Under the pieces are notes generated by a model. That model did not search any database, was not told the origin of the DNA, and worked only from the letters and a program-made list of their open reading frames with translations. DNA of 64,000 nt. Source: Halicephalobus mephisto (lineage: Eukaryota; Nematoda; Chromadorea; Rhabditida; Panagrolaimidae). Shown piece by piece: positions 32,136 to 44,215 of the stretch (position 1 is the first letter of the stretch; each line of letters opens with the position of its first letter). A program made the translations under genes and the position numbers. The stretch lies in contig SWDT01000089.1 in the NCBI GenBank assembly GCA_009193035.1, forward strand, positions 62,001 to 126,000, read 5' to 3'.

Positions 32136-33918
32136 TGATAGTTGTGGTTCTCACTAAGGATGGAGTGCCCGATTGAATACAATTAATCACAAAATTATTG
32201 AAGAAGAAAATCACTATTGTTTTTTTTCATTTAATTCATAAAGATTAAAGTCACGTTTTTTAAACTGGAAATTGGTTCTCTTATAAAATTGACTATGGAT
32301 TTTTGGGATTTTCTAAAATCTTCTGAAAATTAGCATTGAAGATCTTGATTTTGAAAATTTCATAAAATCCTGGGAGATTTCAAATTTTACAACATTATTA
32401 AAAATTTCTTAATTTTCTACTGGATTCTAAAATATTATAACTTAAAAAATAAAAAATAAAATTTAAACAAAGTGCAAAAATTTCCAAATTCGAATCCTTG
32501 GCGAAATGTGAACTAATGCCAATTAGAGGTTTTTTAAATTAAAATTAATTTGAAAAAAAAATAAAAAAAATGAAACTAATAAAATGTGAAAATTACTAAA
32601 TTCGAACCTTTGGAGAAATTTGAATTATGATTTTTTATATTTTATTAAAATTAATTTAAAAAATAAAAAATAAAATTTAAACAAAGTACAAAAATTACCA
32701 AATTAGAATCCTTGGCGAAATGTGAACTAATGCCAATTAGAGGTTTTTTGAATTAAAATTAATTTGGAAAAAAAATAAAAAAATAAAACTTTTATAAAAT
32801 GTGAAAATTACTAAATTCGAATCCTTGGAGAAATATGAACTAATATTATCTATAATTTTTTATATTTTATTAAAATTAATTTTTTTAAATATTTCAACAC
32901 AATTTTTTGAAACTTTAGAATTTTCTGCAATTCTTTGATTTTTTATATTTTTTTAGATTTATTAATTTATAATTTTCGTTTTTGATTAATCTCGATTTTT
33001 TCGAATATGAGAAACATTTAAGTTTATTTTTTTCTTCCTATTTGTCAATAAACCTCTTTTTAAAAAAGAAGTGGATTAAAGTCAGTTAATGGATCGGACA
33101 AGAATCCAGAACAGACTCGTCGGACAAAGAAATCGATCTATAAAATACCGAACAACTGTTTTCCATTTTCGGATTGATTTAATCGAACATTTACATTTTT
33201 TTCGAAAAAATTGTATTTCGTGAAAAAAATAATTTGTTCGAATATTATTTGTAGAATGTGATTATCTTTGAATTTTTTTGTATACTTTGGTTTTTTGTCA
33301 AAGTTAAAATTTAAAAAAAAATAAAAAATTTAACTTATTTTAAAAAATAATAAAAAATAAAAATTTTAAGTCATTTTAAAAAATTTAAAAAAAATAAAAA
33401 ATTTTTAAAAATAAAAAATTTTAAGTTATTTTAAAAAATTAAAAAAATTAATAAATTTTAAGTTATTTTAAAAAATAATAAAAAATAAAAAATTTTAAGT
33501 CATTTTAAAAAATTAAAAAAAATAAAAAATTTTAAGTTATTTTAAAAAATTTAAAAAATTAATAAATTTTAACTTATTTTAATAAATTTAAAAAAAGTAA
33601 AAATTTAACTTATTTTAATAAATTTTAAAAAATAAAAAATTTTAAGTTATTTTAATAAATTTAAAAAAATAAAAATTTCGAATTTTTTTTACTTTTTAAA
33701 TTTCGATAAGAATTGTATTATTTTCTAAAATAGTTTTTATATAAAAATTTACATAAAAATATAAAAAATTCTTGTATATTTTAAAAATAATAAAATTTTA
33801 AATTTCTTATTTAAAAAAATTATTTGACGATTTTTGGACGGAAAATTTTTTTTATCATTATAAAAATTCGATTTTTTAAAAAATATTAATTCGAAATTTC
33901 AGATATATTAGAAAAAAA
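32136..33918. repeat. AT-rich gene-free block with two repeat zones
   Basis: 32440-32880 has four units of about 110-120 bp (TTACTAAATTCGAATCCTTG, GAGAAATTTGAACTAATGCC, AATTAGAGGTTTTTT). 33300-33690 has about nine units of AAAAATTTTAAGTTATTTTA, an A/T-only tandem repeat. No coding frame. The last 60 bases lead into the GT92 gene through TTTCAG at about 33897-33902, a possible trans-splice acceptor 16 bases before the ATG. Confidence 0.7.
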
Positions 33919-36863
33919 ATGTGTTCTTCTTCAGAGACGATGACTTCAAAGGGGTGTTGCCTGAGGCGGATTCCGTGCATTATCCCTGTTTTGGGGACGA
34001 TTTTCGTTGTGGGAATCTTCACAGCCATCATAGTCGTTTCTGAAATGGACCTTGAGAAAAGGGTAATGCCCTGGAGGGAAGGGATCCTGATCGGGGACGG
34101 ATTCAGAACAGAAGGTACGAATTATTTTTTTTTATTTTTAAAAATTATTTTAGATTTTTTTAAATTTTAAAATTTTTATCAATTATTTTATTTAAATTTT
34201 TTAAAAATTATTTTAGATTTTTTTAAATTTTAAAATTTTTATCAATTATTTTATTTTTATTTTTTAAAAATTATTTTTATTTTTTAAATTTTAATTCAGC
34301 GATGAAGATAATTGTTCCAATTCTTCGTCGATGTAGTGGTCCGAAACTGGATATTGCTTTCTTCAACTCAGAAGACAACTTGATTCAGTCGACTTGCAGT
34401 TCCCCGAATCCTTGTGGATCTGCTCTTCAAAGCTTGTTCGGCAGCCAATCCACAGAAGTTGTCCTCTGTACGGTCAGCTCCATTTTGGACAAAATTCACG
34501 GTAATTTATATTTTTAATTTTTTATATTTTAATATTTTTAAATACTTTTTTAAGAAAAATTTAGAAGAAAATTAAATAGTTTTTTTTTTAATTTTAAGAA
34601 AAATTAAGTACTTTTTTTAAGAAAAATTTTAAAAAAATTAAATACTTTTTTTTTAAATTTTAAAAAATTAAATACTTTTTTAAAAATTTGATAATTTTGT
34701 TTATTCTGATTTTTAGAATTATTATTATTCAGTAATTTTAGCGATGATGATGGAAAAAGACTACGTCGATGTCCCGATAGTCACTTCTAATTCTTCTTTT
34801 TCTGTTTCGACTTCAGAAGCCGAATTGGATTCCGTTGTTACTTTTTCCGTTTGTGTGCTTCCGAAATTCAGATTTGACGGAAAAATAGAAGTCGAGGAAT
34901 TTGCGAATATTCCTGAAATGGCGGCTTTTTTCGAGGTTAGTTGATGGATTCGTTGTTGAATTCATCGATGAAAATTTTAGTCTTGGCTTTTTTACGGAGC
35001 TTCGGAATTTTTTATTTATGATCTTTTTTCTCCTCAAAATGAATCTTATAATTTCATCTACGATCTCTACAAAGACGTCACTGTGATCAGGCCCTTGGAT
35101 GCGGACAAAACACTTTTTCAAGAAAAATTTCCAGATACTGTAGGTCATTTTTATTTTATATGAAATTTCACAACGGATTTTAGAATTTATTTTATTCTTT
35201 TGATTGTCTTTTTCGGTCAAAAAATCGATCAAATTTCGGAGTTTTAACCACGTTCGAAGACATCCCAATTGTGAAAACCAAAAGTTCCCTCTGGAACGCC
35301 CTGACTCTCGTGGCGTCATCTCTGAATCAACAAACCATCAACAGTGTTTTCCAACTGAGAAACGGGAAAAGAGAAGAACCGAGTACTGTAGGTTTTTGAG
35401 AATTAAGATTCAAAAGTCAGTGGATTCTGTGGAGATTTCTAGACTCTTGGAACATCTTCCGAAAGTGTCTGAAGTCTTCCGAAACCAAACAGAAGATTCT
35501 GGAACTTCTAAATTTTGGGAATTTTCAGAATTTTGGGAATTTTCAAGTTCTAAAATTTCATAGAAGATTATGGAATACAGTAGAACAAAATAAACATCAA
35601 AAATTTTGTATTTGAAAATTTTTAAAGATTCTTAAAATTGGTATCAAGATAGTTTAGTAAAAGAATCAATTTTTTACGATACATAAAAATCTTCATTGAC
35701 ATTCAGTCACTTTTCGCCGAAAATTTAAATTAAACAGTATGGACTTTGTCAAAAGTTAATTTTTAAAGTTAAAAAAATTCAATCTTCCGAAATTTAATGA
35801 AAACTTAAAATCAAGATATGCGTTCCATATTATGGAAGTTGGCGATTAGAGTTCAAGGTCAAAATTCAGATTGTACACGCAAGAAATGAACACATGGCAT
35901 ATAACGTACGAATACATCAAAACGACTCTAATGTATCAGACACATTTTATTTAACATACCAGCATGTTCAATAAAATGTATTCAATACATCAGAACCGTT
36001 TTAATGTATCAACGCATTATATATAATCCACCAATATCGCACTTAATATATCGATTTATTGAGTATAATGTATACAATACATCAGAACCGTTTTAATATA
36101 CCGGTACATTGTATGCAATACACTGATATCACACTTAATATATCGATATATTGAATACAATATATCTGATATATCAGAACCATTTTAATATATCGAAATA
36201 TTATATATAATCCACCGATATCGCACTTAATGTATCGATATATTGAGTATAATACATCAGAACCATTTTAATATATTGATATATTATATAAAATCCACTG
36301 AGACCACACTTAATATATCAACACATTAAATAGAATATCTCTAATACATCAGAACCATTTTAATGTATTTATACATTAGAGCTATTTTAATGTATCCATA
36401 TAGTATATATCATGTATTCACTTCTTGTGTGTGTAATCAAAATCTTTACCTTGAATGCTGATTTTCAACCCTCAAAATACAAAGTGCTGAATTCTCGGGT
36501 TCTAGAAATTTCCCAAGCTTTCTAAAAATTCGAACCAATTCTGACAAGTGTAAATTTTAATTTCTTAAAATAATGATTTTTAGACAATTTTCAATCCCTT
36601 GGAAGTTGACTCTTTTAATTCATCTGGGAATTTTGTGTCTAAGAATGGCAACATTACGGTAATGGTTTTTATAGTTTAGAATTAGATGATAAATTTTTGA
36701 TTTTTAGTTGATATCGGTTCCTCCAGAATTGGTCGAAACTTTCAACATCCTCCAACTCGGTTCTGCTTTGTTTCAACAACCAAACAATTCAGCAATGCAT
36801 CAGGTATTTGATTCCTGGATCTGGAATTACAATTTTCGAGCGGCTAACCTGACTTATAGTTAA
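33919..36863 (+). CDS. Divergent GT92 (DUF23) family glycosyltransferase
   Basis: Seven exons, 33919-34114, 34300-34500, 34742-34935, 34981-35139, 35184-35387, 36584-36658 and 36708-36863, give about 394 residues with consistent phases (1, 1, 0, 0, 0, 0). The N-terminus is a type II anchor: a short Cys-rich cytosolic tail, then IPVLGTIFVVGIFTAIIVV. The lumenal part has VTFSVCVLPKFRFDG, MAAFFESWLFYGASEFFIYD, SFDCLFRSKNRSNFGVLTTF and SLWNALTLVASSLNQQTINS before VFQLRN. This order (C-hx-P, ExWxxxGxxxFxIYD, DCLxR, then Frn) is the GT92/DUF23 pattern, a family of galactosyltransferases expanded in nematodes. The acidic motif normally like DIDD after the DCLxR segment reads TFED here, so activity may be altered. 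The 1.2-kb sixth intron holds a MITE-B. The stop is 85 bp from the P450 stop on the other strand. Weak similarity means a missed exon in the large intron is possible. Confidence 0.7.
35388..36583 (+). other. Large intron of the GT92 gene
   Basis: Donor GTAGGT, acceptor TTTTTAG. It contains a MITE-B element in its middle and short AT-rich flanks; no further exon was recognised, though the region 35390-35560 stays open in one frame. Confidence 0.65.
35874..36435. mobile_element. MITE-B copy 1 (foldback with internal repeats)
   Basis: TA-flanked ends are inverted: TACACGCAAGAAATGAACAC at the left, and TGTATTCACTTCTTGTGTGT then GTA at the right. The interior is a tandem array of about 80-bp units containing ATATATCGATATATTGA, ATACATCAGAACCGTTTTAA and CCACCGATATCGCACTTAAT, which are themselves rich in palindromes. 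It has no ORF and lies inside a GT92 intron. Confidence 0.8.
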
Positions 36864-36880
36864 TTTTTTATTTTCGTTAA

Positions 36881-36886
36881 TTTATT
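36881..36886 (-). terminator. Probable P450 poly(A) signal
   Basis: TTTATT on the + strand is AATAAA on the minus strand, 63 bases past the P450 stop. It sits only 18 bases beyond the stop of the opposing GT92 gene, so the two 3' UTRs very likely overlap. Confidence 0.55.
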
Positions 36887-36948
36887 ACACGGGATTCGAA
36901 AAACGGGTCTAAAATAATTGATTTTATACATTTTTGAAGAAAAATAAT

Positions 36949-39534
36949 TTAAATTTTTTCGATTTTACACTTTAATTCCACAGTAGGCTTCAGAAGGGCG
37001 TTACTGAGGATGGGGATTGGCAATCCGGGCATTCCATCACTTGGGAGGAATTTGTAGTTCTTCACAAGATCAACTAAGGTCAGCCTCATCTCGAACTCGG
37101 CGAACCTCATCCCGAGGCAGATCCTGGGTCCCGCCCCGAAAGGAAGAAAAGCCATAGGATGTCTGGATTCTCTGTTCTCAGGGGAGAACCTTTCGGGATC
37201 GAACTCAAAGGGTTCCGGGTAGTTCTCAGGGTCGTGGTGAATATTATACACATCAAAACTGAGACTACTGCCCTTCTCCATTTGGATTCCATTTATTTCA
37301 ACGTCCTTCTGACAGAGTCTGTTGAGTCTGATCGCTGGAGGATACATCCTAAGGGTTTCGAAAATGACTTGGTTAAGGTACTGTAACTTTGGCATGTCTT
37401 CATAGTCGATAGTTTCTCTTCCGTTCAGAACCTCGAGTACTTCATTCCTGAGTTTTTCTTGTATATCCGGTCTCTGGGAGAGGATATAACAGACAAAGTG
37501 GAGGGTCGAAGCAGTGGTTTCATATCCTGCAGCGAGGAAAATGACCAATTGGGCCAGAACCTCGTTTTTCGACAAGGTCTTTTTTTCTTTAGAATTGGCT
37601 GCTTGATTCACAGTTTCGGAAATAATATCAGCATCTTCTGAAGTTATTTGGACTTTGTCGTTGTCGTCCAAAGCGTTCAGAAGCAGTTGAAAAGCGTCGT
37701 TGTGTTTCTAAAAATTTTTTTTATTAAAAAATAAATAATCAAAAATTACATGAGAAGCATCTGGATCCTTCAGTCTCTGTTCCATGATCTGCGTGAGTGA
37801 AGTCGTGAAATATTCAAATATATCATTTTGGAAAAAAGTTCGGCCCGTCAATTTGGAGTATAAGTAAGAGACATTCGGGAAGGAAACTAAAATAATAATA
37901 TTATTATAAAAATTAAAAATTAGAAATTAAAAATTAAATTTTTTTAACATGATTTTCTAAAATTTTTTAGAAATTTTGAAAATTTAAAATTTGAAATAAT
38001 AATTTAAATTTTTATTGAATTTATAAAAAATCTAGAATTTTTGTATTTTTTTCAAATTTCTTAGAAATAAAATATTTTTTAAAAACTCACTCAAAAGCAA
38101 AATTCTCGGATCGTTCAATTTGATGCTGAACATTTTCTGAGCATAATACAAAAATGGAGAATTGTCATTTTTGTCGAAGCTGTTCAGATCAGCGGCGAAG
38201 ACTGTTCTTCCAATGACGTTCATCGTCAACTTCGAGAGGGCGCTGAAACAGAATATTGTAATTATGCCTTAAAAAATATCTTAAAAAATATTAATTTTTA
38301 AAGATTTTCTAAATACTACAGTATTTTATTTTGGTTTATTATTTTCAAGTTTGTAATGAAAAAAGAGCAAATTGTTGCTTTTGTTGGAAGGGATTTTGGG
38401 ATAATAAACGAGATACAGTGAAATCTCGATATAAACACCTTCGATAAAAGCAAATCCTCTTTAAAGACAACTCGGTTCCGACCCCTACTGTGGATTTTCC
38501 CCCAGTAAACCCCTCGATAAAGGCAAATCCTCTGTAAAAACAACTTTTCTGCCGTTCCTTCGGGTTGTTTTTAGCGAGGTTTCACTGTACTTACTCCTTC
38601 AGAGGAACATCGCTGCCATCTTTGGCATACTGTTCGAGATATTTGATCAATTCATTGGAGCAAAATGTCATTGCAGGAAGAAGTCTTTTCATTTTCCCAG
38701 AAGTGAAAGCAGGGGTTATACGGTGTCTGATTCTTCTCCAATCATCTCCCTGTTTGACAGTTAAGAACGATCCTCTCAGACTATCTTTATTAGATTGAAT
38801 AAAGTCATGTCTGTCTGGGAAGGAATCAAAGTTCTTGATCAAGACATCTTTCAAGACATCCAAGTCCTGTGTCAAAAGATCTGGAACCCCGTTCAGGATT
38901 AAACCGTAGGTCTTTCCGTATTTTTCCACGTTCTTCTTGTCGAATTCGTGCATCGACTTGAACAGGTCAATCATGCTGCCGTAGAGGAGGTTTCCCTTAG
39001 GGCCTGCGACTCCTCTCTTATGCCAATACTCATTGTAGTCACTCAGGTAACTGAAATTCGTTGAATTATTAAAACTAATTTTGTCAATATATGAATCTGG
39101 TTTTAACATTTAATAAATATATACCCGTTCAGAGTCTAAAACTATTTGTGCTAAATTGAATTTATAAATGCTTCGAACACAGCGTTTGAAGATATAGAAA
39201 CTTGAGGATCATATATTTAATATAGATTTTTCGAAAGTAAATCTTGAAGGTCATTTGTAAGTTCTTCAAGACACAGATTTTGATTCAAAAATGTTCTTTG
39301 ATAAAATGACAACAATCGGTTTAATTTTAGAGTTAGTTAAATCTCGATGATTTTTTCTACTATTTTTATTTGAATAAAAAACAAAGTAACTCACTAATAA
39401 ATAGCTCCAATCGATCCAATCAGAATCGAAAAAGCTACTAAAATCGGGAACAATTTGAATAGGATATAAAAATAAATCCCAGAAAGCAAAATAAGCTCTC
39501 CTGGACCTATTTTATGAATTCGTGATTCCACCAT
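36949..39534 (-). CDS. Cytochrome P450 (CYP3-clan type, CYP13/CYP25-like)
   Basis: Five exons on the minus strand, 39534-39395, 39050-38595, 38242-38091, 37886-37750 and 37707-36949, encode about 547 residues; phases 2, 2, 1 and 0 agree. The enzyme is a haem monooxygenase of the ER membrane. The N-terminus is hydrophobic (two stretches within residues 12-46), an ER anchor. Visible motifs are WHKRGVAGPKG, DDWRRIRHRITPAFTSGKMK (C-helix), AAGYETTAST (I-helix, about 354-363), ETLR (ExxR, about 412-415), FDPERFSPEN and the haem loop FGAGPRICLG with Cys near 492. The WxxRRxxxTPAFTSGKMK and PHKRGVxGP styles fit nematode CYP13/CYP25. Such enzymes oxidise xenobiotics or lipids; the substrate is unknown. 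A MITE-C abuts the exon-2 donor. X-linked C. elegans cyp-13B genes are the likely relatives by memory. Confidence 0.93.
38414..38589. mobile_element. MITE-C, Tc1/pogo-type, in a P450 intron
   Basis: Bounded by TA on both sides (38414-38415 and 38588-38589). The ends CAGTGAAATCTCGATATAAA and, on the other strand, CAGTGAAACCTCGCTAAAAA are inverted. The CAGTGAAACCTCG terminus with TA duplication is typical of Tc1/mariner-pogo type elements. The 172-bp interior has two related pieces (CTTCGATAAAAGCAAATCCT and CTCGATAAAGGCAAATCCTC). Its right-hand TA is the last two bases of the GTAAGTA donor of P450 exon 2 on the minus strand. Confidence 0.88.
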
Positions 39535-39577
39535 GATTTCTTGTAGCAAACACAGTTGGACGAAATTTGAAAACGCT

Positions 39578-39590
39578 CTTTTATAAAGCC
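39578..39590 (-). promoter_or_regulatory. TATA-box candidate of the P450 gene
   Basis: On the minus strand GGCTTTATAAAAG ends about 44 bases before the ATG. The spacing fits a TATA box with a very short leader. Confidence 0.5.
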
Positions 39591-39599
39591 AATTTACAT

Positions 39600-42500
39600 C
39601 ACAAGAAAGACACAGAAGTCTGTTAATATTTTGTACCCCTCGTTGTTTTCAGAGGAGAGAACAGGACAGAATCAAACATGTGTGTCTTTTTCGAGTTTAC
39701 TCAACTGATGAAAACGAACAAGAAAGACAGATGCGCTAGATCTTTGGTCAAAAAAATAAAAAAAGGCCTTTAAAAAGTGATCAATTGAAGAATTTACAAG
39801 TTTTTGCAAAGTAATATTAAATATTCTCGAAAATAACTGATTATATAAATATTTCTATAAAACTCGCAATCAGAATAATGTATTCTGTTCCGTAGTTGGT
39901 GAAAATTAAATTTATTTATTTTACCGAACATCAAAATAGATACTTTGTGGAAATATAACGAAATTAACATCTTTGTGGAGAGAAGAACGACCTTAGCTTG
40001 TCCAAAAATAAAGCTATCTTGAAGATCCGAAATGCCATTTAGTCATTCGACGATTGAGAGCTGAGATTGCACACAAAAAGGTAAATTAAAAGGGTTCTAA
40101 TATATCAGATACATTACATAATATACCGGTATACTAAGCTGATATTGGTACATTGAATACAATATATCTGATATCTTAGATACGTTTTAATGTATCCATA
40201 TATTATATATCATATATCCAATTTTTTGTGTGTAGAATATCTAGATCAGCTGTGGTCAAGTCTGATCTTCATTTGTTTGGCCTTAAGTCATATAAAAAAT
40301 AAAACATAATTGGCATTTGTGAGTAAGAATTTGGTTTTTTCACCTGATCATGAAGTTCCAAAACTACTATCAGTACCAATTTTACTGCATCTCATTTTGA
40401 TTGCTTTATTATCCATATCCATATCCATATTCTATTCTTATTTTATCTTTGTAATTCCTTCTTTTTATGTTTGAAGAAAGTAAAATTTATTCAATTTTTT
40501 AATCTTTTTGTTGAAACTAAAAATTTAAGAGGATTATCTGCAACAAAAGCTCCTACTCAAACTTGGATAATTAAACTAAAACAAAACAAAAGCATGATAA
40601 TATATTTACCGATAAATAACCAAAAATATACAAGTTATAAAAATAATGAAACAAGCAATACCAGTCACTGGGTATTTGGGACGAATGTTCTGCATTTTTA
40701 ATAATGCATGCCTTCACAGCTGTCTTCGGAAATAAAATAATTTCTATCCAAAAGTTACGATTACAAAATATAAAAACAACGAATATGCAAAATTCCAAAA
40801 AACGTATAAGAAATCCTGTTAAATTCTCTGGAGAGTTTTCGTGACGAAAATCGTTTCATTCTATTTCAGTAGTAAGTTATTTTCTTTTGCTTCCCTTTCC
40901 GCAGATCAACACCATATTTTGCGACCATGTTAACAACTTGTAAAAATAATATTATTACTAACGTTCAAATTTACAAGCTTGCTCAATATAGTAACATAGA
41001 ACAGTTATGGAATTGCCTTCATCAATCTGGACTCAATATTTAGAGGAATGAGGACTCAGATGAGTAATGCTTATGTTATTGAAATACATTCCACACGATT
41101 AAGAAGTATAAAACTAATCTCCTTGAGACGAAAATAATAAATAACATGTAATTGAGTCAAGTGTTCTTTTGAAACAATCATTATACGAAAGCAATGAGCA
41201 CTGTTTTGTTCAATCCGAATTGAATTGATAAATGTTGCATCTGCTCTGGAAAGAGCGGAGGATAGAAACCACTCGGGATCCAAAGTTGATTGGGCTTTGT
41301 CTTCAATTACTACCGTTTAAATATCTCAGGTTTAGGATGAATATTATATCCTTCGGTGATCCCTAGAATCATCTCTAAAGTGTCATTGAGCATGCTATTC
41401 GAATAGTAGTTATTTAGAAAGAAGAATTGAAAGACTGATTCTAACGATCGTTCAAGGAGAAATCCGAAAATTCCATATTAGTCGGTAAATCATCCAAATA
41501 GATTGTAAGATATAGATTATAGAATGTTCAGTAGAACTGGGTTTATTAGTGACAGAATTGTTGATCAAAGACTAATCTAAGAGAAGGAATTAAGCTTTAG
41601 ACAATATTGTTATTGGATAGCGAGAATTTACCGATGATTGAATTTCTGATGCAGAACATCGATATAGAAGAATACAGAGGAGAGACTGTATTTTTGAAAA
41701 TCAGACATTGGTCACAGAAGTCTGTCAAATCCCTGTAATTTTCCCTACTTGTCAAAAAAGAGATCGTACATGCATTTATTCTGAATTTTCTCAATAAATA
41801 GAAATGAACAAGGAAGAACAGATAAGCTAGATCATTGGTCTTCAAAGCAAACAGAATTCTCTTAAAATAATATTCATTGAAAAATTCACAGAGATTTTGT
41901 TGACGCAATGATGGGTAATCCTTGAAATAAGTGATGAAGTAAGTAACGGCCATCACTTTGTTATTTTAAACAAAGTATACATTCAATCAAAGCCTCTTAA
42001 AATTTCTTGTTTAATCTTATTCAATGTTTTTCAAAGCAAGGTAATTCACAGAATTTGTAAGTTCTAGTTTTTACTTTTTGGTTTCTGAGCAATTTTCCGA
42101 GAATCTAGTTTACAGCTACTATCACCGGAAAAAGTACGTTTGTGAAGAACAATGATTAAGTAAGGTTAAAGTAGAGATAGAAAATTTTGAAAATTGGCAA
42201 TCGGATGTTCGATCATGTCGACAAATACACTTACGTTTTCTAAACGAAAGATATATGAAATTCTTAGCATTTATTTGATTTCCTCTCTCCGGAACATCTT
42301 TGTTAATAATAAGCAACAGAATCTAAAGAACAATTTACTAAGATATGAAATCAACTATGAATAATTTTATACAGTTACACTAATTACGGTTGTTTCCTTT
42401 GCCACTGCCAAATTTACTATTCCAACAACAATTCTATTCATTAGTTTGTCGATATCATAATTTGAAAACTATAATAGTTGAAATATCTATATAATGATGG

Positions 42501-42900
42501 AAAATATGGGATTGAAAAAGCGAACTTCACTTAAATTTGATCATTGTCCGCATTCACACTTTTAACAATCAATACGAATCAATTCAGTGCAGAATAAAAG
42601 TTAATTAAAATTACTTCCTCTTTTAGCAATTTGTCTTCATTTGGAAGTTTCTCTTAGTTAAGAAAATAAAAACTGAAATTATATAGTCAAATAATCGTAC
42701 TTGAAATAGACCAATTAATTCTTTTACATTTGTTTCTTGTGGAAATTTAGTCCCGATACGTAACTAAAATTTATGAGTCTTTAATTCCAAAAAGAAACAT
42801 TCAATTTTTCATTAACTTCCTCTTTGCTACAGTATTTCTTTCCCACAATGAGCTCACAATCTGAGATTAGAGTTCACCACAATAGAAAGAAAGTCATTCA
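39600..42900. other. Intergenic DNA between P450 and the first Srt gene
   Basis: Less AT-biased and less repetitive than the left part of the window. It holds MITE-B copy 2 (40068-40234) and two of three copies of a decayed repeat (about 39605-39850 and 41700-42000) marked by CACAGAAGTCTGT and GAACAAGGAAGAACAGATAA or its variants. The segment 42100-42550 is homologous to 45950-46350 upstream of the second Srt gene. Minus-strand frames (for example 41956-41597) match nothing recognised. Confidence 0.55.
40068..40234. mobile_element. MITE-B copy 2
   Basis: The left end TGCACACAAAAAGG and right end CCAATTTTTTGTGTGTA are inverted. The interior contains GGTTCTAATATATCAGATAC and ATATCTTAGATACGTTTTAA, the same unit type as copy 1 but without its amplification. 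Confidence 0.72.
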
Positions 42901-42902
42901 AG

Positions 42903-42910
42903 GGTATAAA
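42903..42910 (+). promoter_or_regulatory. TATA box of Srt gene 1
   Basis: GTATAAAAGACACGAG; the TATAAA begins 41 bases before the ATG. The same block with the same spacing occurs before Srt gene 2. Confidence 0.65.
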
Positions 42911-42945
42911 AGACACGAGAAATTGAAATTTACTCAAAAACAAAG

Positions 42946-44215
42946 ATGAATACTTTGCTGTTTGATAAACCTTATTACGATAAGTATTACAACTGCTCTG
43001 GAAGAAGTTATGAAGAATGGAAGGCATTGGGACACCCGAATTCTACCCTCGGACTCGTCTACTGTACTCTTGGGATAATTTTCTTGGTTTGTTTTTACCT
43101 TCTTAGGTTCTGAATGTGATTTTAGAACTCCAATTTCCTGTTTTCAAACTACTATGCTTATTTTCAGGCTCTTCTCTTGCCATTTATGGTGGTCTTTGTC
43201 AAATCCGATCTTATGAAGCTTTCCTGCTACAAGGTTCGTTAATATTGTGTATTTAGAAAATGATAACTCCCACTTTAGATAATGTTCTTCTTGGGTTTGC
43301 TTGACTGTATAGCCATTCCTATTGGAGGTTTTTACTGTGGATATGCCGCTACTGTTGGAATGATCTTTTGTATGGCTCCTATACTAAATTATGTCGTAGG
43401 AAGCTTGACTTTCGGTTTGTTTGATTATTATTTAAACATCTTTATTCTCTTTCAGCTTCTTGGACAGCGGGCTCATCATGCTGCATGTTACTTGCAATAA
43501 ACCGATGTATCGATATCATCAATCCTCGACTCGGAATCGTCTTGTTTGGTGGGAAGAAAACCTACTTTTGGATACTTATTCCATTTGGAATGTTGTTTTC
43601 AATTGCGTTTTTCCATCCTGCTGTTATTTTTAACTCGAATATCCAGGGTTTCATGCTAGATCCATTTTTCGGACTCCCGGAACGTAACGGAACCATCGAC
43701 ATAGAACATGTATAGTTTCGGCATTTACTTAGTGTAACTGAATTACTCTTTTTAGTATCCACCCTTGATTGTTTCAATCTACAACATCACAGTTGTTGTT
43801 GTTCTCTTCACCGCATATGCGCTTCTGTGTATCTACATCACTATCAAATCCCAAACAGGAGATACTGTTAAAGTAACCCGGATGCAGAAGCAGGTCTTCA
43901 TACAATCACTGTTGGTCTGTACTGGAACTTTCACCGCTGCTTTGGTTTATGTAAGAGTTTTCTGGTTTTAATTGCTAAAGATGGTTTCAGCTCTACGTGC
44001 AATTGTTCCCTTCCCCCTTATGGGTTGTCATTACCGCAGAAATCAGTTGGCAAACAAGTCACGGTGCCACTGGGATCTCTTATGCTTTCTTCAATAAGAC
44101 TCTGAGAAAGGAAGCAAAAAAGATATTCTGTGGTGATAAGCACAAGATTGGCGATAGAACACAGACAAAGATGCCACCGACCAGTGATAATCATTTATCG
44201 AATATTGAATACTGA
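42946..44215 (+). CDS. Srt-family chemoreceptor, gene 1 of the array
   Basis: Six exons, 42946-43086, 43168-43233, 43279-43414, 43456-43709, 43756-43950 and 43991-44215, encode 338 residues with phases 0, 0, 1, 0, 0. It is a seven-transmembrane receptor of the nematode class T family, expected in the cilia of chemosensory neurons. Features in order: extracellular KYYNCSGRSYEEWKALGHPN, TM1 LGLVYCTLGIIFLALLLPFM, VKSDLMKLSCYKIMFFLG entering TM2, ATVGMIFCMAPILNYVVGS in TM3, CCMLLAINRCID (the NRCID motif at the TM3/4 junction), LFGGKKTYFWILIPFG, then DPFFGLPERNGTID and two to three more TMs ending in GATGISYAFFNKTLRKE with a hydrophilic tail. All are Srt hallmarks. It is the first of five tandem copies. 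The first two exons and the last about 150 coding bases are almost identical to gene 2. AATAAA follows near 44361. Confidence 0.9.

Noticed and set aside
34813..35319. 168-codon minus-strand frame
   Set aside because: It crosses three GT92 exons and two introns in antisense, has no recognisable domain, and the plus-strand splice structure explains the region.
41597..41956. 119-codon minus-strand frame upstream of the Srt array
   Set aside because: No family recognised. Its sequence is part of the decayed spacer repeat, and the related segments at 39.7 and 45.0 kb do not keep the frame.
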